Assembly (NCBI GenBank): GCA_021770825.1
Contig: JAETQD010000001.1
Span: 1 to 64,000 of the forward strand
Direction: 5' to 3'
Source of the DNA: Clostridium sp.
Lineage (GTDB): Bacteria > Bacillota > Clostridia > Lachnospirales > Lachnospiraceae
DNA length: 64,000 bases
Shown: in pieces, positions 44,198-53,897 of the stretch
Position numbering within the stretch: position 1 is the first letter of the stretch
Layout: each line of letters starts with the position of its first letter
The notes under the pieces: model-generated
What the model saw: only the letters and a program-made list of their open reading frames with translations
What the model was told of the DNA's origin: nothing
Database searches by the model: none
Made by a program: the position numbers and the translations under genes

Positions 44198-45640
44198 CTA
44201 AATGTTAATCTTCATAATATCTTCCACAATCTGATCTTCCGTAAGGTGATATCTCTGGTACTGTTCCCTGGCCTCCACAAGATCGACAAACTCCTTCGCC
44301 GCCCCAAAACTCAATACCTTCATGGGCGAATCCCCATAGAATCCGGCAATTTTTTCTCCGAATCCGCCATTCACCACTCCGTCCTCCAGGGTGACAACCA
44401 GCCTGTGGCCGTCTTTTGGCAGAGTCCGCAGCAGTTCTTCATCCAGGGCAGAAATAAAGCGGGGATTGATGAGCGTTCCATGGATTCCATGGTCTTTTTT
44501 CAGCTTTTCTATTACTTTCTCTCCCAGTCCAAAGAAAGTGCCAAGGGCCTATACAGCCACCTTGGTTCCCTTCTCCACAACCTCATACCTGGCGGGGCAG
44601 GAATAATCTTCCAGGAGCCCGGAATTCCGGCTTACGGTGTGGATTCCCGGCACACGGATGATCACAGGATGGGAATTCTGGTCAATCCCCCATTCCAGCA
44701 TGCTGAGATATTCCTCCCGGCAGGTCGGAGCCAGATAAATAAGATTCGGGATACTGGTGATTAAGGGAATATCAAACACGCCCATATGGTTTTTGCTGCC
44801 CTTGGAAATCCCTGAAAAAAATACGAGACTCACCGCCGGACAGCGGTTCAGTGCCAGTTCCTGTAAAAGCTGGTCATAGGTTCTCTGAAGAAAAGAGCTG
44901 CTTAAGCCAAACACCGGCTTTGCCCCATTTTTTGCCATACCGGAGACAAACGCCACACCATGCTCTTCCGCAATGCCAACATCCACAAATTGTTCCGGGA
45001 ACTGGTCTCTGAGCGCTTTTCCGAAACCCAGCACCTTTGGGGTTCCGGCTGTGACTGCCGTGACGGAGGCATCTCTTCGCATCCGGTCCGATAAATACCG
45101 GCAGGTCAGCTCTTCGTAGGTTTCCATGAAATCCCCATTGCGGAGCGGTTTTCCCGTGCTGACCTCAAAAGGCCCCATATAATGCCATGTTTCCCGGTCC
45201 CTTTCTGCAAAGGAATACCCCTTTCCCTTTACGGTACACATATGTATCACCACAGGATGATCGATGTCCCGCACCGCCTCCAGAGCATCCAGCATTTCCT
45301 CCACATCGTTGCCGTCCCGGACAAAGAAATATTCAAATCCCAGTGCCCGGAAGAAATTGCAGGCAGCCTTTCCTCCGGTCTTTCGCAGCAGTTTAAGATT
45401 CTGGTACAGGCCCCCATGATTTTCGGCAATGCTCATATCGTTGTCATTGACAAGAATGATGATACCGCTTCCCAGGGAAGCTGCATGGTTAAGTCCCTCA
45501 AAAGCCTCGCCGCCGCTCAAAGCGCCGTCTCCAACCACTGCGATCACCTGATTGGTTTCCCTTTTCAGGTCCCTGCTCTTTGCAAGTCCGCAGGCCAGGC
45601 TGATAGCTGTGGAGGTGTGTCCGACGGAAAACAGATTCAT
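44198..45640 (-). pseudogene. dxs: Truncated and interrupted dxs-like gene
   Basis: Homologous to 1-deoxy-D-xylulose-5-phosphate synthase: the frame begins at FSVGHTSTAISLACGLAKSR, contains the ThDP GDGALSGGEAFEGLNHA motif, and the transketolase-like pyrimidine and C-terminal domains. The roughly 110 N-terminal residues are missing; upstream DNA is the DUF4358 gene instead. A TAG codon at 44551-44549 stops the frame, yet the C-terminal domain (ALGTFFGLGEKVIEKL...) continues in the same frame to TAG 44200. Probably non-functional, or a paralogue decaying. Its neighbours differ from the usual ispA/xseB setting. Confidence 0.85.
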
Positions 45641-46163
45641 CTCCCGTTTTCCAGGCTTCTGTCACTGCCGCCGCATCATAAACATCCTTTTGGGGTGCAG
45701 CCTTTAACGGACCATTGGTTTCCGCGGCAGAGACTGTTACTGTTTCCGCAATGGACCCCTCCGTGCTGAAGCTCTTTAAAAATGCATCTTTTGCGTCCTG
45801 CGGGCTTTGGCAGATCAGCAGGGCCGCATACGTTCCATGAACCGATACCATGCCATTTTCAGCCATAGCAGCCTCTTTTGGAGCATATCCCTGGAAAACA
45901 CTGGCCCGTGCTTCGATGTACTGCCCCAGTATCTCTTCTGATTTGCGGCAGGATTCCGCATTTGTAAACCGGCGCACTGCAATCTCACTGGCTTCAACAC
46001 CGTCTGCATAATAAATGGCACCGTCTTCCACCTGCTCTGTCTGGCTCTCTATGATTGCTTCTGCAATATCAGCAGATGACAAATCGGCTACGTTCTCTTC
46101 CTGCTTTTGACAGCCTGTAAGACACAGGAAAAGAGCGAGCGCACAGCATATTGTTTTTTTCAT
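45498..46163 (-). CDS. DUF4358 lipoprotein with aberrant C-terminus
   Basis: Signal peptide MKKTICCALALFLCLTGCQK with lipobox LTGC, then a DUF4358-like region (EIAVRRFTNAESCRKSEEIL, YAALLICQSPQDAKDAFLKS) to about residue 175. The last ~45 residues overlap the dxs remnant out of frame and are basic, Arg-rich and unlike the family. The gene's own end seems lost at the junction near 45640-45660. DUF4358 genes commonly follow DHHW and MBOAT genes, as here. Confidence 0.7.
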   Translation of the reverse strand: MKKTICCALALFLCLTGCQKQEENVADLSSADIAEAIIESQTEQVEDGAIYYADGVEASEIAVRRFTNAESCRKSEEILGQYIEARASVFQGYAPKEAAMAENGMVSVHGTYAALLICQSPQDAKDAFLKSFSTEGSIAETVTVSAAETNGPLKAAPQKDVYDAAAVTEAWKTGDESVFRRTHLHSYQPGLRTCKEQGPEKGNQSGDRSGWRRRFERRRGF

Positions 46164-46172
46164 GGCAGCCTC

Positions 46173-47375
46173 CTAATTTAAAATTTTTGAAACATTCATA
46201 TCCTCTGCAAACCCGGCAGCATTATATAAAACCAGCAAATCCGTATAATCTGTCTCCCGCATCCATTCACTGAGCTTTTGATTGGTATACCGCAAGTCCA
46301 GGACCGTAATTTCCTGAAATTCTCCGATCAAAAACGGAAGAAAACAGTTTGCATAGGAATCCTTCACCACCAGTATGTTCCGCCCGGTTTGGGATTCTGT
46401 GCGGATGCGTATCAGCGGTGCATTTCCGCCAAAATAGACGGCATATTTATCTTTTGTATCCAGCGCTTCATAATCATAAAGACATGTCTTTTCCGATTCC
46501 CCAGTCTGCACCACGTAAGCAGTTTCCTTTTTCGGCAGAAACAGATCTATGGTATCCCCCTTTGTGCGTATCCCCAGCTTCGATTGGATGGTGCCCTCAA
46601 AGCTCTCTGTCACGGTCTCCACCTCATACTCTGTCAGTTCAGGAACGGCAAAGCCCTGTTCCCCGGCCCATGCCTGGTAAACATAAAAAGCTGCCAGGGT
46701 TTTCCAGTGATGATCTGTTTTGTAATACATATCTTCGTTTGCGTGTTCTCGCAGGACAGATTCCGCATCAAACCAGACATTTTCCGGAACTGCCTCGGAA
46801 AGCTGCTTTAAATATTCGTTTTCTGCCCCTGCACTGGCAAAGGGAGGAAGCTTATTCTGAAGAATGTCCACAGCATTTGGCACGATCATCACCGATACGC
46901 GAGGTCCCTGTTCCTGCCCTTCGTACCGCTTTGCAAATTCTGCAATGGCCCTGAGACTGCGGTCAGCCGTAGCCGATGAAAAAGAACCGGTATGCTTTTC
47001 TATGAAATATCCATCATCGGCAAAATAAATATCCTTACTCTCTCTTTTTAAATGCATCCGCTCCACATGGGTTTTAAGGCCGATCCAGCCGTCTCTCCAG
47101 ATAAACTGGTCATTCAGATACTCCTCATAACCGGATTCAAACGCTCCATTCATCACAGTTTCTGCCGTCAGCGCCGGCTTTTGCTTCAAAAACCTGTTCT
47201 CCGTCTCAGAAAACTCTGCCGCAGGCGTTATCATTGTCAGGGCCGCAAGTCCGAACATCCATATGTAGAATATGCCGGATATCATGTGCGCCGGACTGAT
47301 TTTTTCATTGAATCCCACTCTCTCAGCACCTCCGTGGTTAAAATCTGAAATATAAAAACGGGTTGAACGATGCAT
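46173..47375 (-). CDS. DHHW-family SGNH-like protein (cell-surface acylation)
   Basis: Contains the family motif in YYKTDHHWKTLAAFYVYQAW, an N-terminal membrane anchor (~residues 33-52) and an extracellular SGNH-type fold (LVVKDSYANCFLPFLI, SGNH block with Asp/Ser). Together with an MBOAT protein it is thought to transfer acyl groups to surface polymers, as AlgJ/AlgX do. The start may be ATG ~47300 rather than 47375, since the family N-terminus is short. Overlaps the MBOAT gene end. Confidence 0.85.
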   Translation of the reverse strand: MHRSTRFYISDFNHGGAERVGFNEKISPAHMISGIFYIWMFGLAALTMITPAAEFSETENRFLKQKPALTAETVMNGAFESGYEEYLNDQFIWRDGWIGLKTHVERMHLKRESKDIYFADDGYFIEKHTGSFSSATADRSLRAIAEFAKRYEGQEQGPRVSVMIVPNAVDILQNKLPPFASAGAENEYLKQLSEAVPENVWFDAESVLREHANEDMYYKTDHHWKTLAAFYVYQAWAGEQGFAVPELTEYEVETVTESFEGTIQSKLGIRTKGDTIDLFLPKKETAYVVQTGESEKTCLYDYEALDTKDKYAVYFGGNAPLIRIRTESQTGRNILVVKDSYANCFLPFLIGEFQEITVLDLRYTNQKLSEWMRETDYTDLLVLYNAAGFAEDMNVSKILN

Positions 47376-48618
47376 CCACCAGCCATGCGACTGACAGGAA
47401 AAGGACTCCCAGATAAAAAACGTTCTCTATTGCAGTCTGTAAGATATCCTGCCCCGCCAGGGCGCCGCAGATTTTTTCTTCCACGGCCTTTAAAAGATTC
47501 GTGCTCCCAGCCGCACAGAGCCCCAAAAGGACTGCATGGTTATAGAAAAGATAGATGGTCTCCCGGTTAAAAAGTTCCTGTCCATGGATGCCAAACAAAG
47601 ATTTCATAAATTCCAGCCCGCTTCCAAGGTCCGTAAAAGCAAACAGATTCCAGCCGATCATGACAAAGAACATGCAGTACAGATGTAAAAAAGCGGAAGG
47701 CCATCGTTTCAAAAATCTGCCCAGCCAGTACTTTTCTGCCAGAAGCAGGATGCCGTAATAAAGGCCCCATACCACAAAATTCCAGCTCGCCCCATGCCAG
47801 ATGCCTGTCAGCAGCCATACAATCAGAATATTTCTCACATGCAAACATCTGTTTACCCGGTTTCCGCCCAACGGAATATATACGTATTCCCGAAACCAGG
47901 TTCCGAGGGAAATATGCCATCGGCGCCAGAATTCCGTGATGCTCGCTGCCGTGTATGGAGCGCGGAAGTTTTCCGGGAGCTTAAAGCCGAACATATGTCC
48001 AAGTCCAATGGCCATATCCGAATAGGCGGAAAAGTCAAAATAAATCTGAAACGTAAAAGCCAAAAGGCCCATCCAGGCCGTAAGCACCGGAACCTGTGCA
48101 GCCGGAAATGCCTGAATGGTATTCCACAGGGCACCTGCATTGTTGGCAATTAAAACTTTCTTCCCCAGTCCGGTCACAAAACGGCGGACTCCCTGGGCAA
48201 ACTGTTCTGCATTTTCCCTTCTCATGGCAAGCTGCGTCTGGATGGTTTTATACTGCACAATGGGCCCGGCTATGAGCTGGGGAAACATGGTCACATAGGT
48301 TCCAAAGGAAACCAGATCTCTCTGGGCCTTGACTGTCCCATGATACACATCCATGAGATAAGACAGCATCTGAAACGTGTAAAAGGAAATTCCTATGGGC
48401 AAGGTCCCTTGGGGAGACGGAAATTCTGTTCCCAGAAGGTGGTTGACCGTCTCCATAAGAAACGCTGCATATTTAAAATACAAAAGGAGCGCCAGGCTGG
48501 CTGCGGCAGAAAGAATCAGGGCTGTCCTGCCTGCCTTCTGCTTTCCCCTCTCCATGAACCCTTGAATCAGGATACCGCCTCCGTAGGAAATGACAATGGA
48601 AACCAGCATGACTCCCAC
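47338..48618 (-). CDS. MBOAT-family O-acyltransferase, 5'-truncated
   Basis: AlgI-like MBOAT: LPIGISFYTFQMLSYLMDVY, HISLGTWFREYVYIPLGGNR and catalytic-His GIWHGASWNFVVWG. The family normally starts ~45 residues earlier with two membrane helices; here codons for YGWGEPSHVGV precede the ATG in frame, then a TGA, then the neighbouring gene's frame. The N-terminal helices are therefore missing and it is uncertain whether the product is active. It is followed by the DHHW gene. Confidence 0.8.
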   Translation of the reverse strand: MGVMLVSIVISYGGGILIQGFMERGKQKAGRTALILSAAASLALLLYFKYAAFLMETVNHLLGTEFPSPQGTLPIGISFYTFQMLSYLMDVYHGTVKAQRDLVSFGTYVTMFPQLIAGPIVQYKTIQTQLAMRRENAEQFAQGVRRFVTGLGKKVLIANNAGALWNTIQAFPAAQVPVLTAWMGLLAFTFQIYFDFSAYSDMAIGLGHMFGFKLPENFRAPYTAASITEFWRRWHISLGTWFREYVYIPLGGNRVNRCLHVRNILIVWLLTGIWHGASWNFVVWGLYYGILLLAEKYWLGRFLKRWPSAFLHLYCMFFVMIGWNLFAFTDLGSGLEFMKSLFGIHGQELFNRETIYLFYNHAVLLGLCAAGSTNLLKAVEEKICGALAGQDILQTAIENVFYLGVLFLSVAWLVDASFNPFLYFRF

Positions 48619-49151
48619 ATGGGACGGCTCTCCCCATCCATAAATAACCAGACATAGTGTTCATTGGTTTCTGACAGGGTGGACAACCAGTACCAGTTTG
48701 TATCCAGACCATCCATGGATGCCAGACTGTCCAGTTCATAAATCTTTTGCAGGGACCGGTTGATTTCTTCCCGGTTCTCATATATGGAGTGTACCTCTGA
48801 GATATCCGGCATGTACCAGCCTGCTCCACACTCTCCGTCCAGGCCATGGGCTTTTGCATAAGTGTTAGAAAACTCCTCAGCTTCCTGCCAGCATATGGAA
48901 TCCTCACTTCTGTGGACGCCTACTCCCAGAGCTGTTCCATCCTCATGGATTTCTGCGATGACTGCTATGGGGAAATTGTTGGCGTCTATGGACGTAAGAT
49001 CTTCCTCTTCTATTACAGAGCCGTCCGCCAGGATAATATCACCGGCCTTATGCACAGGCAAATCCGAGGACTCCGTGGATGGTTCGGCCGCAGGATCCGC
49101 ACAGGCGGCCAGAGAATATGCCAGAAAGGCAGCAATCAGAAATGCAGACAT
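48567..49151 (-). CDS. DUF1566-like lipoprotein, truncated at its 3' end
   Basis: Signal peptide with lipobox LAAC (Cys-17), linker, then an Lcl/DUF1566-type domain (ECGAGWYMPDISEVHSIYEN, NWYWLSTLSETNEHYVWLF). The final ~20 residues run into the MBOAT gene out of frame. First gene after the MerR-type promoter. Confidence 0.65.
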   Translation of the reverse strand: MSAFLIAAFLAYSLAACADPAAEPSTESSDLPVHKAGDIILADGSVIEEEDLTSIDANNFPIAVIAEIHEDGTALGVGVHRSEDSICWQEAEEFSNTYAKAHGLDGECGAGWYMPDISEVHSIYENREEINRSLQKIYELDSLASMDGLDTNWYWLSTLSETNEHYVWLFMDGESRPMWESCWFPLSFPTEAVS

Positions 49152-49188
49152 TTTTTCATGGGCTGTCTCCTCCTTTCACATTGACAAT

Positions 49189-49219
49189 ATCATAGACCTG
49201 AGAGTATACTCTTAGTCAA
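49189..49219 (-). promoter_or_regulatory. MerR-type promoter (19-bp spacer) with AGAGTATACTCT dyad
   Basis: Minus-strand TTGACT (49219-49214), a 19-base spacer and TATGAT (49194-49189). A perfect 12-bp palindrome lies at 49201-49212 inside the spacer. The over-long spacer and dyad are hallmarks of MerR-activated promoters, and a MerR gene starts on the other strand at 49271. A plus-strand TTGACA/TATACT (49181-49210) in the same interval would serve the merR-ABC operon. Confidence 0.75.
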
Positions 49220-49270
49220 GGGAGTTACATCCATGTGAGTTATGAATTTTTTGTGAACAGGAGAATGCCT

Positions 49271-49759
49271 ATGTACTATACTGTATGTGAAGTGGCCAAA
49301 CGGCTGAATCTTTCCCCACACACCATCCGCTTTTACGGCAAGGAAGGTCTTCTGGATTTTGTGGAACGGGATCAGAACGGAAACCGGATTTTCAAGGAAT
49401 CGGATTTTGAAAAAATGTTTATGATTGCCTCTCTGAAACGGGCCGGAATGACCATTAAGCAGATCAGGGAATTTACCGTTCTCTGTGACGCCGGAGACTC
49501 CACCATTCCCCAGCGCCTGCAAATCATAAAAAACCAGAGGGAACTTGTGGAAGACCAGATTACGGATCTTTTGGATGCACTGGATGTTCTGAAATATAAG
49601 ACATGGCTCTATGAGGTGGCACTGGAAGCCGGAACCACAGCGGTCCATGACAACATGCCGTTGGAAGATATGCCTGCAAACATACGAAAAATCAAAGAAC
49701 GGATCTGCCGTCTGACTGACGACATGGAAATGCGGTATAAAGGAGGAGGAAGGGAATGA
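49271..49759 (+). CDS. MerR-family regulator
   Basis: 162 residues: N-terminal winged HTH (YYTVCEVAKRLNLSPHTIRF, YGKEGLLDFVERDQNGNRIF) and a dimerisation coiled coil. ATG 49271 has AGGAG 7 bases upstream. No metal-binding cysteine cluster at the C-terminus is obvious. Its stop overlaps the ABC binding-protein start by 4 bases (ATGA). Confidence 0.9.
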   Translation: MYYTVCEVAKRLNLSPHTIRFYGKEGLLDFVERDQNGNRIFKESDFEKMFMIASLKRAGMTIKQIREFTVLCDAGDSTIPQRLQIIKNQRELVEDQITDLLDALDVLKYKTWLYEVALEAGTTAVHDNMPLEDMPANIRKIKERICRLTDDMEMRYKGGGRE

Positions 49760-50736
49760 AAAAATTTGCACTGATCTGTATTCTTTTCGGCGCACTTTTG
49801 ATCGGCTGCCAAAAGCAGCCAACGGAAACACAGCCGGCGGAAACACAGCCGGAACCCCAGACTGTTTCTGAGGTCACGCAATCGTATTACCTCCGTTTCA
49901 CCGATGACCTTGACAGGGAGGTGGTTCTTTTAGAGGAACCGAAGCGTGTGGCAGCCTTAATCGGAAGCTTTGCCGATATCTGGTGTCTGGCCGGAGGAAA
50001 GGATACCCTGGTGGCAGCGGCGGACGATGCCTTTACGGCTTTCGACCTTGATCTGGATGATTCCGTGGCACGGCTGGGCGCCATAAAATCCCCGTCTCTG
50101 GAAACACTCCTTAAAGCGGAACCGGATTTTGTACTGGCAAGCTGCAAAACGGAGGCCGATGTGGAGATGATGGATGCATTGGAAAAGGCGCAGATTCCGG
50201 TGGCCTATTTTGATGTGTCCAACCATGGAGATTACCTGTATATGTTCTCCATCTGTACCAAGGCAACAAAGCAGTATGAACTTTATCAGAAATATGGAAC
50301 TGACGTGATCTCCCAGATCGAGGCAGCCGTTGCGCGGAAAACATCTCCCGGTCCCACGGTTCTCTATGTAAGAGCCACGGGAAGCAGCTGCAAGGTGAAG
50401 GTAAGTGAAGGGACCGTCCTTGGGGAGATGTTAAAAAATCTTGGCTGCACCAATGTGGCAGACCAGAAAGAATCCCTTCTTGAAAACCTGAGCCTGGAAG
50501 CCATCATGGAGGCCGATCCCGATTACATTTTTGTGGTTCTTCAGGGCTCCGATTCCACGGATGCCCAAAAATCCCTGGAACAGGCCCTGCTTTCCAATCC
50601 CGCCTGGCAGACGCTCCGCGCGGTAAAGGAAGGCCGTTTTTACCAGTTGGAACATTCTCTTTATAACCTGAAACCTAACGCACGCTGGGGAGAAGCCTAT
50701 GAAAAATTTGCCGATATCCTCTATCCAAAGCAGTAA
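49756..50736 (+). CDS. ABC transporter substrate-binding lipoprotein (ferric-siderophore/cobalamin type)
   Basis: 326 residues with lipobox LLIGC, Pro/Thr/Gln linker and the FhuD/BtuF-like two-lobe fold (ESLLENLSLEAIMEADPDYI near the C-terminal lobe). The first lobe has PKRVAALIGSFADIW. Substrate is not determined; iron siderophore, haem or cobalamin are the candidates. Confidence 0.88.
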   Translation: MKKFALICILFGALLIGCQKQPTETQPAETQPEPQTVSEVTQSYYLRFTDDLDREVVLLEEPKRVAALIGSFADIWCLAGGKDTLVAAADDAFTAFDLDLDDSVARLGAIKSPSLETLLKAEPDFVLASCKTEADVEMMDALEKAQIPVAYFDVSNHGDYLYMFSICTKATKQYELYQKYGTDVISQIEAAVARKTSPGPTVLYVRATGSSCKVKVSEGTVLGEMLKNLGCTNVADQKESLLENLSLEAIMEADPDYIFVVLQGSDSTDAQKSLEQALLSNPAWQTLRAVKEGRFYQLEHSLYNLKPNARWGEAYEKFADILYPKQ

Positions 50737-51730
50737 AAAAACAGGAAAGCTTCTGCTTATCCTGTCTCTTCTGCTGGTGGGCTCCGTCCTTTTAAATCTC
50801 TGTTTCGGAGCCGCCGTCATAAGTCCAAGGACCACTCTTTTGGTTCTTTTGGGCAGGGAAACCGGGACCACCGCCGCCCATATCATTCTTCTTGCAAGGC
50901 TTCCCAGGACCTTTGGCTGTGTTTTAGCCGGAATGGCCCTGGCGGCAGCCGGAGTTCTTTTACAGAACGTTCTTTTAAACCCCATGGCATCCCCAAGCGT
51001 CATAGGCGTCAATGCGGGAGCCGGGCTGGCCGTAGCCCTGTCAAGCGCCCTGGCGGCCTCTTCTATTCCTGCCCTTGGAAGCTCATTCTGTGCCTTTTTG
51101 GGGGCGCTTGCTGCCGTTCTTCTGGTACTTTTTATTTCCGAAAGGAACGGGGCATCCAGAATGACCCTGATTCTGGCAGGTGTGGCCGTATCCAGCATTT
51201 TAAATGCAGGAACCGATGCCGTAATCACCTTTGTCCCGGATGCGATAAACGGGTACACGGGCTTTCGGATAGGGGGACTGGAGAATCTTTCCATGGGAAG
51301 ACTTCTTCCGGCAGCCGCGATCATAGGGACTGCATTCCTTCTTGCCGTTTCCATGTGCAATGAGCTGGAGATTCTGTCCCTGGGAACAGAAACGGCACAG
51401 AGCCTTGGACTTTCCGCAAAGACTGTGCGGTTATTCTTCTTAAGCCTGGCTGCAGCCCTTTCCGGGGCCTCCGTAAGCTTTGCGGGCTCCCTGGGGTTCA
51501 TCGGCCTGATTGTTCCCCATATCATGCGGCGGATTGCCGGAAATGACTGCCGCACCCTGCTTCTTTCCTCGGCCCTGGGCGGAGCGCTGTTTCTTTCGCT
51601 GTGCGATCTGCTTTCCAGAATGCTGTTCGCTCCCTTTGAGCTTCCGGTTGGGATTACCCTGTCCTTCCTGGGCGGACCGTTTTTCCTCTGGCTTTTATTC
51701 CGGCAGAAAGGAGGACGTACCCATGATTGA
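50699..51730 (+). CDS. FecCD/BtuC-type ABC permease
   Basis: 343 residues, about ten membrane helices with the family motifs LARLPRTFGCVLAGMALAAA, GASVSFAGSLGFIGLIVPHI. Overlaps the binding-protein gene by 38 bases. Confidence 0.93.
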   Translation: MKNLPISSIQSSKKTGKLLLILSLLLVGSVLLNLCFGAAVISPRTTLLVLLGRETGTTAAHIILLARLPRTFGCVLAGMALAAAGVLLQNVLLNPMASPSVIGVNAGAGLAVALSSALAASSIPALGSSFCAFLGALAAVLLVLFISERNGASRMTLILAGVAVSSILNAGTDAVITFVPDAINGYTGFRIGGLENLSMGRLLPAAAIIGTAFLLAVSMCNELEILSLGTETAQSLGLSAKTVRLFFLSLAAALSGASVSFAGSLGFIGLIVPHIMRRIAGNDCRTLLLSSALGGALFLSLCDLLSRMLFAPFELPVGITLSFLGGPFFLWLLFRQKGGRTHD

Positions 51731-52475
51731 AATAAAAAATCTGACGGTAGGATATCATAAAATTCCCGCAGTAAGGGACATTTCCCTGACCATATGCCCC
51801 GGTGAAGTGCTGGCCCTTCTGGGGCCAAACGGCTGCGGGAAAAGCACGCTTTTGCGTACCCTGGCAGGCCTTCATAAGCCGGATGGTGGAAAAATCCTGG
51901 TGGACCGGATTCCCATAAACCAGTTAAGCTCCAAAGCCCTGGCACAGAAAATTTCCTATATGGCCCAGTCCCGCAACATTCCCGACATATCTGCCGGGCG
52001 TCTGGTGCTTCACGGCCGTTTTCCCTACCTCTCCTATCCGAGGCGGTACCGGAAAGAGGATTACGAAATTGCCCAAGCCGCCATGGAACAGACAGACTCC
52101 CTGTCCCTTTTCGATAGCCCCCTCGGGTCCTTAAGCGGCGGACAGCGCCAGCGGGTTTACTTAGCCATGGCCCTGGCCCAGTGCACGGAAACCATTCTCA
52201 TGGACGAACCAACCACCTTTTTAGACATCGCCCATCAGCTTGAGCTCATGGACCTGGTACATGCTTTGGCAGCAGAGAAAAAGGCGATTGTCATGGTTCT
52301 CCACGATCTCGGTCTGGCTTTAGAATACGCCGATAAAATTGCAGTGATGAAGGATGGCTCCCTATTGCGTCTGGGAACCCCGGAGGAAATCTATACCTCT
52401 GGAATCCTGAATTCCGTATTTGGTGTCCGCATGGGAAGGACGGATACAGAACACGGATGGCGCTATTTTATATGA
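51723..52475 (+). CDS. ABC transporter ATP-binding protein (FepC/BtuD type)
   Basis: 250 residues: Walker A GPNGCGKST, Q-loop MAQSRN, signature LSGGQRQRV, Walker B ILMDEPTTFLDI, H-loop VLHD. ATG 51723 overlaps the permease end; the longer frame from 51510 is inside the permease gene. Convergent with gatB, overlapping its end by a few bases. Confidence 0.94.
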   Translation: MIEIKNLTVGYHKIPAVRDISLTICPGEVLALLGPNGCGKSTLLRTLAGLHKPDGGKILVDRIPINQLSSKALAQKISYMAQSRNIPDISAGRLVLHGRFPYLSYPRRYRKEDYEIAQAAMEQTDSLSLFDSPLGSLSGGQRQRVYLAMALAQCTETILMDEPTTFLDIAHQLELMDLVHALAAEKKAIVMVLHDLGLALEYADKIAVMKDGSLLRLGTPEEIYTSGILNSVFGVRMGRTDTEHGWRYFI

Positions 52476-53897
52476 GTTTACGAATCACTTCGCCAACCTG
52501 CGCCGGGTTGGCTTTTCCTTTCATTTCCCGCATGACCTGACCCATCAAAAAGCCCATGACCTTATCTTTACCTTCCTTCAGCTCTGCCACGGCCTTGGGG
52601 TTGGCCTCCAGGACCTTTTTCACGGTTTCCGTAAGGAGGCCGGAGTCGCTTTCCATTTTCAGCCCATGGTCTTCCACATACTGTTCCGGGTCCGCGTCGG
52701 TCTCAAACATGGCGGCGAATACTTCCTTGGCCGTCTGGTTGTTGATCGTCCCCTTTTCCAAAAGTCCGATGAGCTTTGCCAAATGCCCGGCCGTGAAACG
52801 TAGTTCGGAAGCTTCCATATTGTTATCTTTTAAAAGTCTCAGGGTCTCTCCTGTCAGCCAGTTGGAGGCCTTTTTCGGCGCTGCCCCGCTTTCTATGGCC
52901 GCCTCAAACATCTCTGCCAGTGCTTTATCCCCGGTGAGGATATTGGCATCGTATTCGCTTAAGCCGTACTGGGTCTGATACCGCCTGGACTTTTCCTTTT
53001 TAAGCTCCGGCTGTGCCGCCCGGATGGCTTCCATCCACAGATCGGAAATATGCACCGGAGGCAGGTCCGGATCCGGGAAATACCGGTAGTCCTTGGCATC
53101 CTCTTTGGAACGCATGGCGTGGGAAGATTCCTTATTATCATCCCACCGTCTGGTTTCCTGGATTACTTCCTTTCCTTCCTCCAAAAGCTCAATCTGGCGC
53201 TCCCGCTCGCCCTCAATGGCATGGGCAATGGCCTTAAAGGAGTTTAAGTTCTTCATCTCGGTTCAGTGCCGAAGTTTGGATTTCCCACCTCACGGATGGA
53301 AAGGTTCACATCGGCACGCATGGATCCTTCCTGGAGCCGGCAGTCGGAAACTCCAAGGTACTGCATGGTGGACTGTAAGTGCTCCAGATAGGCGATCACC
53401 TCATCGGCACTCCGCATATCCGGCTCCGAAACGATCTCAATGAGCGGCACTCCGCTTCGGTTATAATCCACCAGGGAGCTGTCGGTCCATTCATCGTGGA
53501 CCAGCTTTCCCGCATCCTCTTCCATGTGGATTTCGTGGATTCCGATTTTTTTCGTTCCTCCGGCCGTTTCAATCTCCACAAAGCCGTCATGGCAGATGGG
53601 AAGATACAATTGGGAGATCTGGTAGTTCTGGGGGTTATCGGGATAAAAATAGTTTTTCCGGTCAAATTTACAGAACTGGTTGATTTTACAGTTTAAAGCG
53701 AGTCCTGCCCGGAGGGCAAATTCCACTACCTGCTTATTTAATATAGGAAGAGAGCCTGGCATTCCCGTACAGATAGGGCATACGTGGGTGTTGGGAGCAG
53801 CTCCGAAGGAAGTTTTGCATCCGCAGAAAATTTTTGTCTTTGTGGCCAGCTCCACATGGACCTCCAGGCCGATCACTGTCTCATACTGTTTCATCAC
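52468..53897 (-). pseudogene. gatB: gatB, Asp/Glu-tRNA amidotransferase subunit B, apparent one-base frameshift
   Basis: Two overlapping frames together make a full GatB. The first (53897 to 53253) reads [20 protein letters not shown] through [17 protein letters not shown], then E-P-R-stop. The second (53256 to 52468) starts [20 protein letters not shown] and ends with the YqeY-like tail domain. Family members read [13 protein letters not shown] across this point, so one base is missing near 53262. Because the enzyme is needed (GatCAB with non-discriminating AspRS next door), a sequencing error is more likely than a real break; re-initiation at ATGA is the alternative. Confidence 0.85.

Noticed and set aside
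44549-44551. TAG in dxs read as pyrrolysine
   Set aside because: No pyl genes are seen in the window and the gene also lacks its N-terminus, so decay is simpler.
53255-53262. TGA in gatB as a selenocysteine codon
   Set aside because: Continuing past it in frame gives no GatB sequence; the conserved sequence resumes in another frame.
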